Positions 10,310 through 21,079 of a DNA stretch of 64,000 nt are shown piece by piece; the stretch's first letter is position 1; the number at the start of each line of letters is the position of its first letter. The notes under the pieces are model-generated. The model had not been told where the DNA came from. It worked only from the letters and a program-made list of their open reading frames with translations, and ran no database searches. A program made the position numbers and the translations under genes. This DNA comes from Anodontia alba (Eukaryota > Mollusca > Bivalvia > Lucinida > Lucinidae), in assembly GCA_964016985.1 (NCBI GenBank), contig OZ024821.1, forward strand, positions 16,355,211 through 16,419,210, given 5' to 3'.

Positions 10310-10794
10310 TTAATCGTAGACCCCATTACGAAAACACGCCAATTAAATATATCTTGAAAATTTCACCACCATAAACTGAAAGTTTTCAGTTAAAAGTTCT
10401 GATAGTTTTCATATTTCTACTCCAAAACATACATTGTGGTATTCGTTAGAGCCGCCTCGCCGAGGCGGTTCTAACGAGTACCCACAATTTATGTTTTTGA
10501 GCAGAAATAAGAAAAATAATGTATACCCCTGTAAACCCCAATTTTACTGTATAAAAGTGGATTTAAGGGGGTCAATATTATATAGGTTTGTTTTCGTGAT
10601 GCCAAAAAGGATAATTGGCAAACAGTGCGGATCCAGATCAGGCGGCGTCTGATCAGAGTGTACACTGTCTGCGTTAAAAACAGGAATGTCTATAAAACCA
10701 AGTAATATAAGATAATAACCAGACACCATGTTATTGTAAATAGACTGGTCCAAAAAGTTGTGGTAGAAGAGTCGACTCGACGTAAATGGATTAA
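10310..10794 (-). mobile_element. F3b MITE split by an F1 insertion
   Basis: TTAATCGTAGACCC (10310-10323) and CCAAAAAGGATAATTGGCAA (from 10602) are adjoining parts of F3-type elements. Compare GAAGACCCCTAAAAGGGTA at 10809. The hairpin AAACAGTGCGGATCCAGATC ... GATCAGAGTGTACACTGT follows, and the unit ends TAAATGGATTAA. The F1 copy at 10324-10601 is nested inside. Confidence 0.7.
10324..10601 (-). mobile_element. F1 hairpin MITE, orientation B, copy 3
   Basis: Begins CATTACGAAAACACGCC and ends GTTTGTTTTCGTGATG. The hairpin has a CTCGCCGA centre. It contains the CCCCAATTTTACTGTATAAAA block on its right. It is nested in an F3b element. Confidence 0.9.
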
Positions 10795-11021
10795 TTCATT
10801 ATAGTCTGAAGACCCCTAAAAGGGTATCTGGCAAACAGTGCAGATCCAGATCAGACGCCGCGTTCTCACGCGGCGTCTGATCTAGGTCTCCACTGTTTGC
10901 AAATAATGAAACCATTTTTCTCTAGGAATATCTAACTCTCACAGCCGGGCGTACCTATAATTAAAATCTGACTCTTCCAATATATAGTGTGGGTGAGTTC
11001 ATTCAGTCTACAATTGGTTAA
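10791..11021 (+). mobile_element. F3a MITE, shares TTAA with its neighbour
   Basis: Begins TTAATTCATTATAGTCTGAAG and ends TTCAGTCTACAATTGGTTAA. The hairpin CAAACAGTGCAGATCCAGAT pairs with GATCTAGGTCTCCACTGTTTG around CGCCGCG...CGCGGCG. The TTAA at 10791-10794 is also the right border of the upstream F3b unit. Confidence 0.85.
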
Positions 11022-11356
11022 AGTCTGTGCTAGAGGAAATATTCTAACAGTAAAGTCGTCGGCAGAGCTAAATGTGGCGCATGTCACACTAAACCCACGT
11101 TTTAGCCGACTTTCAATGCTCAGTTAATTTGATAACTAATATGTTTTCATTCCAAATAAGTCGAACTTAAATGGCTCGAACATTATCGGGACCGTTCAAA
11201 TGTATTCTAGACATGGGTAGTTTCAGCCACAGCGCCTTGTCAGGAGGCAAATGAAGATAATTTAGCGATGGCGTTTTGACCTTCAATAAAACAAAGGTAT
11301 GTTGAGTGTACTTATTTGAATCGTCTGTTTTTTTTAGCTATCGGAAGAATCCCCTG

Positions 11357-11392
<36 letters not shown>

Positions 11393-12411
11393 CGAATCAG
11401 GTATGATAAACAAGCTATGATTGTTCGAGTTATTCAACCTTTACTGTAGCTCAGATAATATTGATTGATATAAGTACTTGTATAGTTTGTCTACAACATA
11501 CGTTCGTGTGAAGGTGCAAATATTCAACGAGAATCATTAAGTTTTTCGGAAAGGGATGGGAAATAGACGGGCAACTGTTAGTCTGTAAGGTCATAAAGTT
11601 TCCAGAAATATAAGACATAAAGACAACCTATGTCATTAACAAGTCCACTTACAGTCTGAAAAGCAGTACAACTGCGCCATTCATGAATTTGTATTTACAG
11701 TCATGTTTCTATGCTTCAGTCACTGTAAAACGTCACTCGTCCAGAAAACGTGCAAAAATGCATTATTCCAACACCTTAAAGTGTGTTGAGACGAGCAAAT
11801 AAATAATATCCTTTTTTCCTGTTTTCCTGAAGGGAAATTGATACAATTTCAGGGGATATCATTCTGTCGAAATAGTTTTACGTCCTTTCTGAAAAGAAAT
11901 CTAGTCTAAAAGGAAAAAAAAAAATGCTCCCCTTGGAAGCACATTTTTTTCCTTCGGAGTAGACCTTTTTTCACAAGGGAGCTGGTGTGCAGATAAGCAA
12001 ACAGGAAATCACAAATGTTGTATCTTGTATAAAATGCCAAAAACTCTACTAAATGTGTCCTTAAATTAATTTATAAATGCCATGATTTCCATTCAATATA
12101 ACTCCGGAGATAAGCTTTCTTCTGTCTGTTACACCCTTTCTGCAGACAAAACAGACAGCCAGTCATTTATTGTGAAAGGATGAAAATATAAACTGATTAA
12201 TATGTATCAATTTGATAAAAGATAACAAGAAATGGACATTATAGACACAATGTTATAGCTGATAAGAGTCAACAGACGATCAACGAGGGTATTGTAAAAG
12301 AAACAACAGATATAACAATAATGACAACAATTTATCAAAGAGGGTCATATACAACTATGATTTACTAGGAATAGTACAGAGCGGTTTTTCAAGTCTGTAC
12401 TTAAAATATAG
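11022..12411. other. Non-coding stretch with weak F2c scrap and poly-A
   Basis: TAAATGGCTCGAACATTATC near 11168 recalls F2c ends. A poly-A run of about 27 lies at 11362-11389. The rest shows no gene or recognised repeat. Confidence 0.4.
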
Positions 12412-12683
12412 CATTACGAAAACACGCCTTTTCAAATATATTGAACATTTTACAACCAAAAAAAAAAAAAAAAAAAAAAAGGAAAATGATCAGATAAAAA
12501 AATTCTGATATTTTTTATATTTCTTCTCAAAACATAGATTGTGGGTATTCGTTAGAACCGCCTCGACGATCGCAATCTGTGTTTTTAGCAAAATAAGAAC
12601 AATGTATACCGCTGTAAACCACAGTTTTACTATCTAAAAGTGGCGTTTAGGGGGCAAAATTATATAGGCGTGTTTTCGTGATG
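12412..12683 (-). mobile_element. F1 hairpin MITE, orientation B, copy 4
   Basis: Begins CATTACGAAAACACGCC and ends GGCGTGTTTTCGTGATG. A poly-A run (about 12460-12480) interrupts the left arm. The right arm of the central hairpin is mostly deleted, leaving CGCCTCGACGATCGCAATCT. Confidence 0.85.
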
Positions 12684-13149
12684 GGGAACATTTTGTCTTT
12701 TACACAAACTCAGGATAGCAGCTTAGTATTTTAGTTTCGGAAGAACATCCTCAGTTTATTCTGTTTACATCCGACCGTCTGTCGAATTACGCGTTCGTCA
12801 CATATATGTTACTGTATGTATGGTACCTTCGGCAAATGTGCCTCATATGAGCCGGAGAAGAGCAGTTCCTTCAATATTGCTGAAAGCAGGCTGATCTGAG
12901 TCTACGCTGGGCGCAATGTATGCTGATCCCAAGCTTATATCATTTCGCACTATTTTTTTAGTTGATATAGTGTAAAACTTGCAACTTTATTTGCTGTGTT
13001 TACCCCCAAAATTCAAACACTGTAATTCATTTCATACTTAAACTTACAACAACAATGACTACCTGATGTTGTTTGTAAATTGGTGCTATCATAATGGCAA
13101 ACTGTAGTTCAGGCGTTTGATCTGTCTGTACACTGTTCGGCTGTTGGAA
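12684..13149. other. Non-coding stretch with F6/F3 scraps
   Basis: GCAGGCTGATCTGAGTCTAC near 12886-12905 and TTGATCTGTCTGTACACTGT near 13118 are short relics of the F6 and F3 families. No gene was seen. Confidence 0.4.
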
Positions 13150-13497
13150 TACAGTTGACTCTCGTTTTCTCGAACTCGCTTATCTCGAAAAACCGCTTAT
13201 CTCGAAGAGAAAATCTTGTCCCTGCTTAAACATGAAAATCTGACAACAAGTAAAAAATATTGTGGAAAAGAGGAGAAATTGCTCCTTAGGAGCAATTCTA
13301 AGGAGCAATTCCTCCTCTTTTCCACAATATTTTCCGATATATCTCTAAAGTCAAGAGTCCAATGACATATATATTTGTTAAATGTGGTTGTTCGAATTAT
13401 ATTTTCCTCAATTCTGAAAATCTGATCTGTCGAGGTACGGATATCTCGAAGTTTTTCAGTGAGTCGCTTGGAATTCGAGATAACGAGAGTCGACTGT
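13150..13497. mobile_element. F2b MITE (CAGTTGACTCTCG ends), copy 1
   Basis: TA|CAGTTGACTCTCGTTTTCTC at the left and GATAACGAGAGTCGACTG at the right. Repeated CTTATCTCGAA words lie near the left end. A central hairpin pairs GTGGAAAAGAGGAGAAATTG with CAATTCCTCCTCTTTTCCAC. The right TA has mutated to TT. Confidence 0.85.
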
Positions 13498-13552
13498 TTT
13501 TAGGGTAACAAGAGTGTTTGTGTTGCAGTGTATCAGTATTCCATCAAAGAAA

Positions 13553-13720
13553 TACAGTAGGCTCACGTTATTTCAAACATTGATCAATCAAACTAGTCTT
13601 TAGTCTAACTATGTAAATGATAATGCTGGTTTTGTTTGCTTTATATTCCTACATGCCATCTCCGTTTACCTCAAACTACTGTTATCTCCTTGGAGTTTGA
13701 GATAACGAGTGTTGACTGTA
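13553..13720. mobile_element. Short F2-type MITE (CAGTAGGCTCACG ends)
   Basis: TA|CAGTAGGCTCACGTTATTTC and GTTTGAGATAACGAGTGTTGACTG|TA are inverted ends with a TA duplication. It is only about 165 bp and lacks the F2b hairpin. Confidence 0.75.
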
Positions 13721-13808
13721 GTTGCTAAACGAAATAATATAAGGACTATTGTCGAAAAAACGACATATACAGCTGGCCAAAAGTAAAGCATCGTTTTTTC
13801 TTTCTTCC

Positions 13809-13832
13809 CCCGCACCCCCCCCCCCCCCCCCC
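13809..13832. repeat. C-rich homopolymer tract
   Basis: CCCCGCA followed by about 18 consecutive C. Low complexity. Confidence 0.85.
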
Positions 13833-13975
13833 TCTAAATTTCTGTTGTTGTTTTTTTAATTTTCATATCTGCAAGTTACTCATTATCCAATAAATGTAAA
13901 TGTTTCAGATAAGATTCTGTCCAGAACAGGTACAATCTAATCTTTGAAGGGTGATCTGAATCTACGCTTGGTGCA

Positions 13976-14257
13976 CATTACGAAAATACGCCTATTCAAA
14001 TATATAGAAAATTTCACCTCCAAAAACTGAACATTTTCAGATAAAAAATAAAACTGATATTTTTTCTTTTTTCTGCTCAAAATATAGATTGTGGGTACTC
14101 GTTAGAACCGCCTCGGCCAGGCGGTTCTAACGAGTACCCACAATCAATGTTTTTGAGCAGAAAAAAGAAAATAATCTATACCCCTGTGAACCCCAGTTTT
14201 ACTATATAAAAGTGGGGTTTAAGGGGGTCAAAATATTATATGGATATTTTCGTGATG
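13976..14257 (-). mobile_element. F1 hairpin MITE, orientation B, copy 5
   Basis: Begins CATTACGAAAATACGCC and ends GGATATTTTCGTGATG. A full central hairpin with a CTCGGCCAGG centre and the GTTTTACTATATAAAAGTGG block are present. Confidence 0.9.
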
Positions 14258-15111
14258 ACATGTCCGAGGGTACATTCCGAGAGTTCATTTATTTATTTAT
14301 GTTTTTTATTTTTTTTTATGAAATGATCGCCAAAAAGTTTAAGTATGGACAAACTTTCTTGCAGAAGCGTTTTTAAACAAACGTGTTAGTCTTGTTTTAA
14401 TGATATCCACAGTTCTATATGGTTTTCCATTTATACTCTGAATACTCGGACACATAAACTATTTAGCGTATTTGTCGTAAAATATGAAAGTCCATAATAG
14501 TACCCTACTGAGATTTTTAAAAGCTACTAGACGACTTCTGTGAAATCAACAGGTGCGTAGACTACTCTTGTATGATCAATGAGTCCATTCCGATAGAAAA
14601 TTGATAAGGGTCACTGAAGAGACCCAGTTGGTCTACAACTTGACACTTCAGATATTTGCGATATTTTGTGTGAGCCTGTTTTTGCTTCTTGGGATAATTC
14701 TCCTAGAGGATATTTATAAATACAGCAAAATTAATTATGGAGATATACGGAACACAGCACAATTAAGCTTCGAATAAGACTTTAATCACAAACAAGCGAT
14801 AATGTATTAAAACAGCATTTCTTCGAAAGCAAAAGCAGCACTCGAAAACAGAATGTTGGGTGGGAGGCCGAGTTTAATCTCTGATACATGTATACTGGAA
14901 CCAAACGTTGTCCTGTAAGCCGAATGCATTTCGACTTACAAATAATGGTACGTTCCGAGTAATTGTTCACTAACTCCTAAGTGGATCAACTCAAAACAAT
15001 AGATTTAAATCAAGTTCTCAACAAAGGTGATGATTCGACTACTAACAGAAAGTAAGAGCAAAACAAAATCTATAATTGGACCACCGCATTCGAGTAAAGT
15101 CAGGCAAACAG
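14258..15111. other. Non-coding stretch
   Basis: A short ATTTATTTATTTATG run near 14288 and unremarkable AT-rich DNA. An open frame of 62 codons on the minus strand at 14782-14970 is not recognisable. Confidence 0.35.
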
Positions 15112-15383
15112 ATCACGAAAACATATCTGTATAACTTTGACCATATTAAACCCCACTTTTATATAGTAAAACTGGGATTTACAGGAGTATACATTATTTT
15201 TCTTCTCAAAAACATAGATTGTGGGTACGCGTTATAACCGCCTCGGCGAGGCGGTTCTAACGAATATCCACAATCTATGTCTTAAGCAGAAATATGAAAA
15301 ATTTCATACTTTTTATCTGAAAACTTTCATTCTTTTTTGTGGTGAAATTTTCAATATATTTAAATAAGCGTGTTATCGTGATG
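15112..15383 (+). mobile_element. F1 hairpin MITE, orientation A, copy 6
   Basis: Begins ATCACGAAAACATATCTG and ends GCGTGTTATCGTGATG. The centre is GTTATAACCGCCTCGGCGAG. The right terminus has GTGATG instead of the usual GTAATG of this orientation. Confidence 0.88.
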
Positions 15384-15589
15384 AAAACTTCTAGAAAAGA
15401 GTTCGAAGTAAACCGTCATAGAAATGATATAAATATATAATAATAGGGATGTTCAGAAAATTCCACATTCATGGCACAAAACCTTCCCAAGAATAAAACA
15501 CGAATGACATGCAATGAGATCATAGAACAACAATTTAACTAAGACAGTACGAACAAAACAAATAAAAGCATCGCATGATACCCCGTAAC

Positions 15590-16312
15590 TGCAAGGTAAC
15601 AAACATGCAGAGAAAATGGCTGTGTTTTATGTGTAATAAGTCTACCCAATAATTGGTGTACTGTAAGCTCAAAACGATATGTTTTGTAATTGTATCACGT
15701 CATAGGCTTAATTGCTACTGTAGGTGACAACTGTAGGAGGAATTAGCCTGAAAGCAAATAAGGATGCTTTAATAATTAATAATTTTTTATGAAAATTTGG
15801 AATACTGTAACTTTGAAAGAATATAAAAAAAAATGGTGTACTGTAACCTAGTTGCGATTCCCCACATCTATCCAACAACATACACATAACGACTTAATTA
15901 GATAAAATGTTTAAGAGGAGTGCGTTGGAATGTAATCATGCTTGAACAATCTTTAAAGCGCTATAACTCTATCATGTGTACTGTAACCTCGAAGCAACAT
16001 GCGCTGCATCGGCTCATAGTCTAACTGTCCACCATGTTTCAACATGATCGGATTAAAACTGTTGGAGAAGTTATCCGAAAACAAAGTCAGGTCCGAAAAA
16101 TTGTTAAAAAGCGTATCAACTAATAACCTATCACAATTTGATGATCCGTAACCTCAGAACAAAATGTGCTGTACCACCTCATGGTCTAAATGTCTAACGA
16201 GTTTCAACGAGATCTGATTTAAACTGTGGGAGGAGTTATCTTGAAACAAAGTGCGGACGGACGGACACCGGAGAGTAAGCCATAATATCGCGCCGCTATC
16301 GTGTAACGGGAT
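15590..16312 (+). repeat. Internally repeated CGGACGGACGGACAC-type dispersed repeat
   Basis: Three or more related segments share TGTACTGTAACCTCGAAGCA, CTCATAGTCTAACTGTCCAC / CTCATGGTCTAAATGTCTAA and GGAGAAGTTATCCGAAAACA / GGAGGAGTTATCTTGAAACA. The block ends in GCGGACGGACGGACAC and CATAATATCGCGCCGCTATC. Such AAGTTATC...CGGACGGAC blocks are familiar dispersed repeats of bivalve genomes. No protein is encoded. Confidence 0.6.
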
Positions 16313-16445
16313 ATGAAAAGGAACTGCAGCAAAATGCCGCTTTGGAACTGTAAACAGTAAAACTGCTGTTATATGTGTTCGGTCCGCGAAATGGTTCCCT
16401 AATGTATCAATGGCTCAGCACATATAGAGACCTAACGTCGTTAAG

Positions 16446-16750
16446 CAGGCCTCGGTGGCTCAGTTGGATGCGCCGTCCGACTGGAGACGAAGAGATTGCG
16501 GGTTCAACCCCCGCCGAGGTCGGCAACATTCTTTCTTGGAGATTGATCATGAAATATTTTCTACGGTCATTCTCTCCCTTCCGCTGATTCAAGAAGGGCA
16601 GTTGTCAGTTTCTGGCTAAAGAATGTGCAAAATACTGGTTAACCGCTTAGAGGACTAAGCCTGCCCAGTAATCGTGTAGTTAGGTAAACTGACGCGCTCG
16701 ACATGACCCCATTGGGTTGACTGGGCCGTAAAACCTCAACACAAACAAAC
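16446..16750 (+). mobile_element. tRNA-derived SINE, copy 1
   Basis: A tRNA-like head has an A box TGGCTCAGTTGGATGCG and a B box GGGTTCAACCCC. The outer stem GCCTCGG/CCGAGGT and the T-arm GCGGG/CCCGC pair. The anticodon stem does not pair properly, so a working tRNA gene is unlikely. The body TTCTTGGAGATTGATCATG ... GATTCAAGAAGGGCAGTTGT recurs on the minus strand at 34.2 kb. The tail is CGACATGACC ... GGGCCGTAAAACCTCAACAC and a CAAA-rich end. Confidence 0.85.
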
Positions 16751-16759
16751 GACCGAACG

Positions 16760-17200
16760 TCGTGCAGTTAAAAGGGCAGCACACTGTTAGCCTTGATTGT
16801 GTTAGCACGAAGTCTCCCGCATAACAGCTCAGTGATATCCTATCCTTTTATATCGATGAATAGATATAAATATCTTTGTGTTGTCCTAAACCCCACCCCC
16901 CATATAATTTTGCACTTTGGTTCCCTCTTTAATTGCACGACGGTGGATCGATCCTCAGACTAAATGACGGCTACCTCCTCAATCTGGTTTAGATGGTCGG
17001 CGCCGGACTATCATTGCCTGTGGTCGGGTCCACCGTAGTCCTGTTTGTGGTTTTCTTGAGTTCCGACTTAGATCATCAATGAGGACTTCGCTTGTTTAAC
17101 AATATCACAATTCTTTTGACTATATTTGTTTCATTGTTATTTTTCATAGATGAGGTAGAGGACCCCTGTGCTGACTTAACATATACTTGTAATTTGGAGC
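16760..17200. other. Non-coding stretch
   Basis: No gene or known repeat was recognised. Local GC is somewhat higher around 16980-17050. Confidence 0.35.
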
Positions 17201-17437
17201 CATCACGAAAACATGCCTATATAATACTGACACCCTTAAACCCCACTTTTATATAGTAAAATTGGGGTTTACAAGGGTATACATTATTTTTCTTATTTTC
17301 TTATAACCGAGGCGGTTCTAACGAGTACCCACAATCTATGTTTTGAGCAGAAATATGAAAAATTTCAGAGTTTTTTATCTGAAAATTTTCAATTTTTAGA
17401 GGTGAAATTTTATATATATTTGCGTCTTTACGTAATG
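17201..17437 (+). mobile_element. F1 MITE, orientation A, copy 7, left hairpin arm deleted
   Basis: Begins CATCACGAAAACATGCC and ends CGTCTTTACGTAATG. The left half of the central hairpin is missing, leaving TATAACCGAGGCGGTTCTAA and the right arm. Confidence 0.88.
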
Positions 17438-17520
17438 TGCGTGAGAATTAAGGGGGAGGTTTCGCGTGAGTAAAACTGGTTTCTACCCCAAACTCCCAGT
17501 AGTTTGTCTACTGATCATTC

Positions 17521-17776
17521 TATTACGAAAACACGCCTATTTAAATATATTGAAAATTTTACAACCAAAAAATGAAAACTTTTTTTTTATTTTTCATATT
17601 ACTTCTCAAAACATGAATTGTGGGTACTCGTTAGAACCGCCTCGGCGAGTACCTACAATCTATGCTTTTAGCAAAATAAAAAAACAACAACAATGTATAC
17701 CCCTGTAAGCCCCAGTTTTACCATATAAAAGTGGGGTTTAAGGGGGTCAAAATTATATATGCGTGTTTTCGTAATG
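17521..17776 (-). mobile_element. F1 MITE, orientation B, copy 8, right hairpin arm deleted
   Basis: Begins TATTACGAAAACACGCC and ends GCGTGTTTTCGTAATG. The right arm of the hairpin is shortened to CTCGGCGAGTACCTACAATC. It lies 83 bp from copy 7 in opposite orientation. Confidence 0.88.
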
Positions 17777-18776
17777 CAATGATGTTTATCTATTGCAGTT
17801 TTTTTCTTTGTGCATCGGTCGTTTCGTATGTGGCGTTTATGACCGTTTGTTCATCATCTCATCTTCTTTTGATACCTCGAGAAGGCTGTGCTATGTGATT
17901 GTTACATTTTTCGGGGTATTTTGATTACATTTGTTTTTATTTTACCCTGGGTATCTTATTTACATTTGCTTTTATGTTACTCTGACTGTAGGTTTGTAGT
18001 CGAGTCGTCACATTTGTTTTTTTACATATTGTTGAAAAGCAAAGTGCGTGCGTACGGGCGTGCGTGTGTGTGTGCGTGTGTTGATACATGATGAGTTAGG
18101 GAACCCCTACGCGAACCGCAAAACATTAGTTTCGTACTTTGGTGAAATTTAATTGACTGCTATGTTGGATCGACTTTAGGCAGATTTATCCGTTTGAGCC
18201 TCAACGTTAGAAAATGCACCGTTTGACCGCCCTCAAGCAGTCTGATCAGAGTTTACTTGATGCATTCTTAGATAGCCAAGAATGCGGACAACAAAGAATC
18301 AGATAAGAATGCGTAGAAACATGTTTAGTCTTCGTTGGATGCGCATATATAATCAGAAAGTACTTTTACCACCTTGCGGCTCATTTAATGTTCCTTCTGT
18401 TTTATTATCAACGCGTATAAATGCGACATAGAAACGTAGTGAGGCATCCGTTCTAATGCAACCATGCACATGGTTTTGCTAACGGCTTGAAAACGGAAAT
18501 GAGCTCTAATGTGCTGTGAAAACGAAAAGAAAGACTTGTAATTTGTCAAGGATATGAGTCTCTGAACGACTGCATTCATACCAAACCGCTCCTCGTACAT
18601 TTGTAACTGCCGCAAACAATTAATATCGTGCAAATTCAGTTTGTTCATTTTCCTAATACATTTTAGTAAATTCACCAGCTCATGGACTTACAGAGTATAG
18701 AAAAGTGCTGCTGAAACTTTTTTTCATGTCATTTGTTGAAGCCCAACTGCATTTTACAAATTCAAACGGCATACAC

Positions 18777-18778
<2 letters not shown>
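17777..18778. other. Non-coding stretch with GT-rich and F6-like pieces
   Basis: A GTGCGTGCG/GTGTGTG-rich run at about 18042-18080, an F6-like AGCAGTCTGATCAGAGTTTA near 18235, and a 96-codon minus-strand open frame at 18385-18675 that shows no recognisable family. Confidence 0.4.

Positions 18779-18822
<44 letters not shown>
18779..18822. repeat. Poly-A tract of 44
   Basis: Uninterrupted A run. No retroelement body was recognised upstream of it. Confidence 0.9.
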
Positions 18823-18825
<3 letters not shown>

Positions 18826-18954
18826 TAAAATGGTATTCCCATGCGTACATATGTGTGTGTGCTATGGTGGCTTCCTCTTAAAGTTGTGTGTTCGGCAGTT
18901 TGAGAAATATTCTCAAACGGTTAGGTGAGAATCACTGAGGTGGCGTTGGAAAAA

Positions 18955-20455
18955 ATCTAAGTCATTCGCTTGTATAAGGATCTAAAGAATAAAGTCATCC
19001 TCTTGTATAAAGATTCAAAGGATCAAGTTATTCTCTTGTATTAGGACCCAAAGGATTAAGGCATTTTCTTTTGTTAGGACCAAAAGGATCAAGACATTCT
19101 TTTGTATAAGGATCCAAAGGATCAAGTAATTCTCTTGTATTAGAACCCAAAGGATTAAGACATTCTCTTGAATAAGGATCTAAAGGATCAAGGCATTCTC
19201 TTGTATAAGGATCCGAAGGATCTTCTCTTGTACAATGATCCAAAGGATCAAGACATTCTCTTGTATAAGAATTTAAAGGATCAAGTCATTCTCTTGTATA
19301 AGGATCCAAACGAACAAGATCTCCTCTTATATAAGTATCCAAAGGATCAAGTTATTATTTTGTATAAGGATTCAAAGGATCAAGACATTCACTTATATAA
19401 GGATCTAACGGATCAAGACATTCTCTTGCATAAGGATCTAAAGGGTCAAGACATTTTCTTGTATAAGGATCCAAAGGATCAAGACACTCTCTTGTTTAAG
19501 AATCCAAAGTGATCAAGTCATTATCTTGTATAAGGACCCAAAGGATCAAGCCATTCTATTGCATAAGGATCCAAAGGTTCAAGACATTCTCTTGAATAAG
19601 GATCCAAAGGATCAAGACATTCTCTTGTATAAGGATCCAAAGGATCAAGACATTCGCTTGTATAAGGATCCAAAGGATCAAGACATTCTTTTGGTTAAGG
19701 ATAAAAAAGATCAAGACATTTACTTGTATAAGGATTCAAAGGATCAAGACCTCTTGTATATGAATCCAAAGGAATCAAGTCATTCTCTTGTATAAGGATC
19801 CAAAGGATCAAGACCTTCTCTTGTATAAGGATCTAAAGGATTAAGACCTTCTCTTGTATAAGGATCCAAAGGATCAAGACTTTCTTTTGTATAAAAGAAT
19901 CCAAAGGATCAAGACATTCTCTTGCATAAGGATCCAAAGGATCAAGATATTCTCTTATATAAGAATCCAAAGGGATCAAGTCATTCTCTTGTATAAAGAC
20001 CCAAAGGATTAAGACATTCTTTTGTATATGGATCCAAAGGATCAAGTCATATTTGTATGAAGATTTAAATGATCAAACTAGTCTGTTGTATAAGAATCTA
20101 ACGGATCAAGTCATTCTTTCTTTTGTATAAGTATCCAAAAGGATCAAATCATTTTCTTGTATGTGGATCCAAAGGATCAAGTCATTCCTTTGTATCAAGA
20201 TCTGAATGATCAAACTATTCTCCTGTATAAGGATCTAACGGATCAAGTCATTCATTCTCTCTATAAATATCCAAAGTATCAAATCATTATCTTGTATAAG
20301 TTAAGGCTCAAGCCATTCTCTTGTATTAGGATCTAAATGATCAAGTCATATCCTTGTATTAAGATCTGAATGATCGAGTTATTCTTTTGTGTAAGGATTC
20401 AAAGGTTCAAAGGATTAAGTCATTATCTTATATAAAGATCATAAGGATCAAAAAA
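18955..20455. repeat. 33-bp minisatellite, about 45 units
   Basis: The consensus unit is close to AAGGATCCAAAGGATCAAGA followed by CATTCTCTTGTAT. Within each unit GGATCCAAAGGATC is itself a short inverted/direct doublet. Because 33 is a multiple of three, reading frames stay open for up to 114 codons on the plus strand (LYKDPKDQDIL repeated) and 70 on the minus strand (DPLDPYTRECL repeated). Copies diverge by substitution and 1-2 bp indels, which break every frame, so this is an array and not a gene. Confidence 0.93.
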
Positions 20456-20585
20456 AGGTAAGAGAAAAGTCCAGGGAGTGCCACAATCACAAACCGCAGC
20501 CCTTCCCAGACATCAAGAGGAAGAGGAAACCGACAAATCCAAACAAGCACAAATCGAACAAACGTACGAAAAGCACTAACTTAAA
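20456..20585. other. Non-repeat spacer inside the minisatellite
   Basis: About 130 bp without the 33-bp unit (GTAAGAGAAAAGTCCAGGGA to GAAAAGCACTAACTTAAAG). The array resumes after it. It may be an insertion or a replaced segment. Confidence 0.6.
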
Positions 20586-20715
20586 GATTAGCTCTTCAAG
20601 ACATTCTCCTATATAAGGATTTTAAGGATCAAGTAATGCTTTTGTGCAAGAATCTAAAGGTAAAGTTATTCTAATGTATAAGTATCTAAACGATTTAATT
20701 ATTCTCTTGGACTCA
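20586..20715. repeat. 33-bp minisatellite, distal diverged units
   Basis: Three to four diverged copies (CAAGACATTCTCCTATATAA, GTAATGCTTTTGTGCAAGAA, GTTATTCTAATGTATAAGTA) of the same unit as the main array. Confidence 0.8.
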
Positions 20716-20860
20716 AGCAAACCTATTTTACCAGGAAAGTACCTTTATAAGCTTATACATTGTAACTCAGATCCTAGAACACTGATATTGTATATGTTTG
20801 TATACATGTAAATAAACAAATAAAATATTGTTTAAACCAAATAACTAAATCAAAATTATC

Positions 20861-21074
20861 TTAGCCCTTGTTCTGCTGAACCCGGATATACATTGTTTTT
20901 GCAAGCAGTGTAGATCCAGATCAGTTGGCTTCTGAAGAGTCCGACAGATCTGGACCTGCACTGTTTGCCATTAAGTATGTGAATTTATAGCAGCAATCCA
21001 GATCAAGTAATCTGATTGGCTAAAAATTAGAAGTGGGTGTGGCATCTTAATTTATTCAGCATGACAAGGGTTAG
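20861..21074. mobile_element. F3f MITE (CTGCTGAACCCGG), copy 1
   Basis: Left TTAGCCCTTGTTCTGCTGAA and right TTCAGCATGACAAGGGTTAG are inverted ends. The hairpin CAAGCAGTGTAGATCCAGAT pairs with GATCTGGACCTGCACTGTTTG around AGTTGGCTTCTGAAGAGTCC. A sister copy is at 63.68 kb. Confidence 0.8.
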
Positions 21075-21079
21075 GTTTG

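Noticed and set aside
16446..16520. A working tRNA gene
   Set aside because: The outer stem and T-arm pair, but the anticodon stem does not, and the segment continues into a SINE body and tail shared with another locus.
18385..18675. 96-codon minus-strand frame as a host gene exon
   Set aside because: No recognisable domain, and no convincing splice or promoter context. It could be an exon, but nothing in the sequence supports it.
19168..19795. Two frames of 114 and 89 codons made of LYKDPKDQDIL repeats
   Set aside because: A 33-bp tandem repeat keeps frames open by arithmetic. One- and two-base indels break them at many places, and the opposite strand is equally open.
18955..20455. CRISPR array
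   Set aside because: The repeats are directly adjacent without unique spacers, and the window is eukaryotic.
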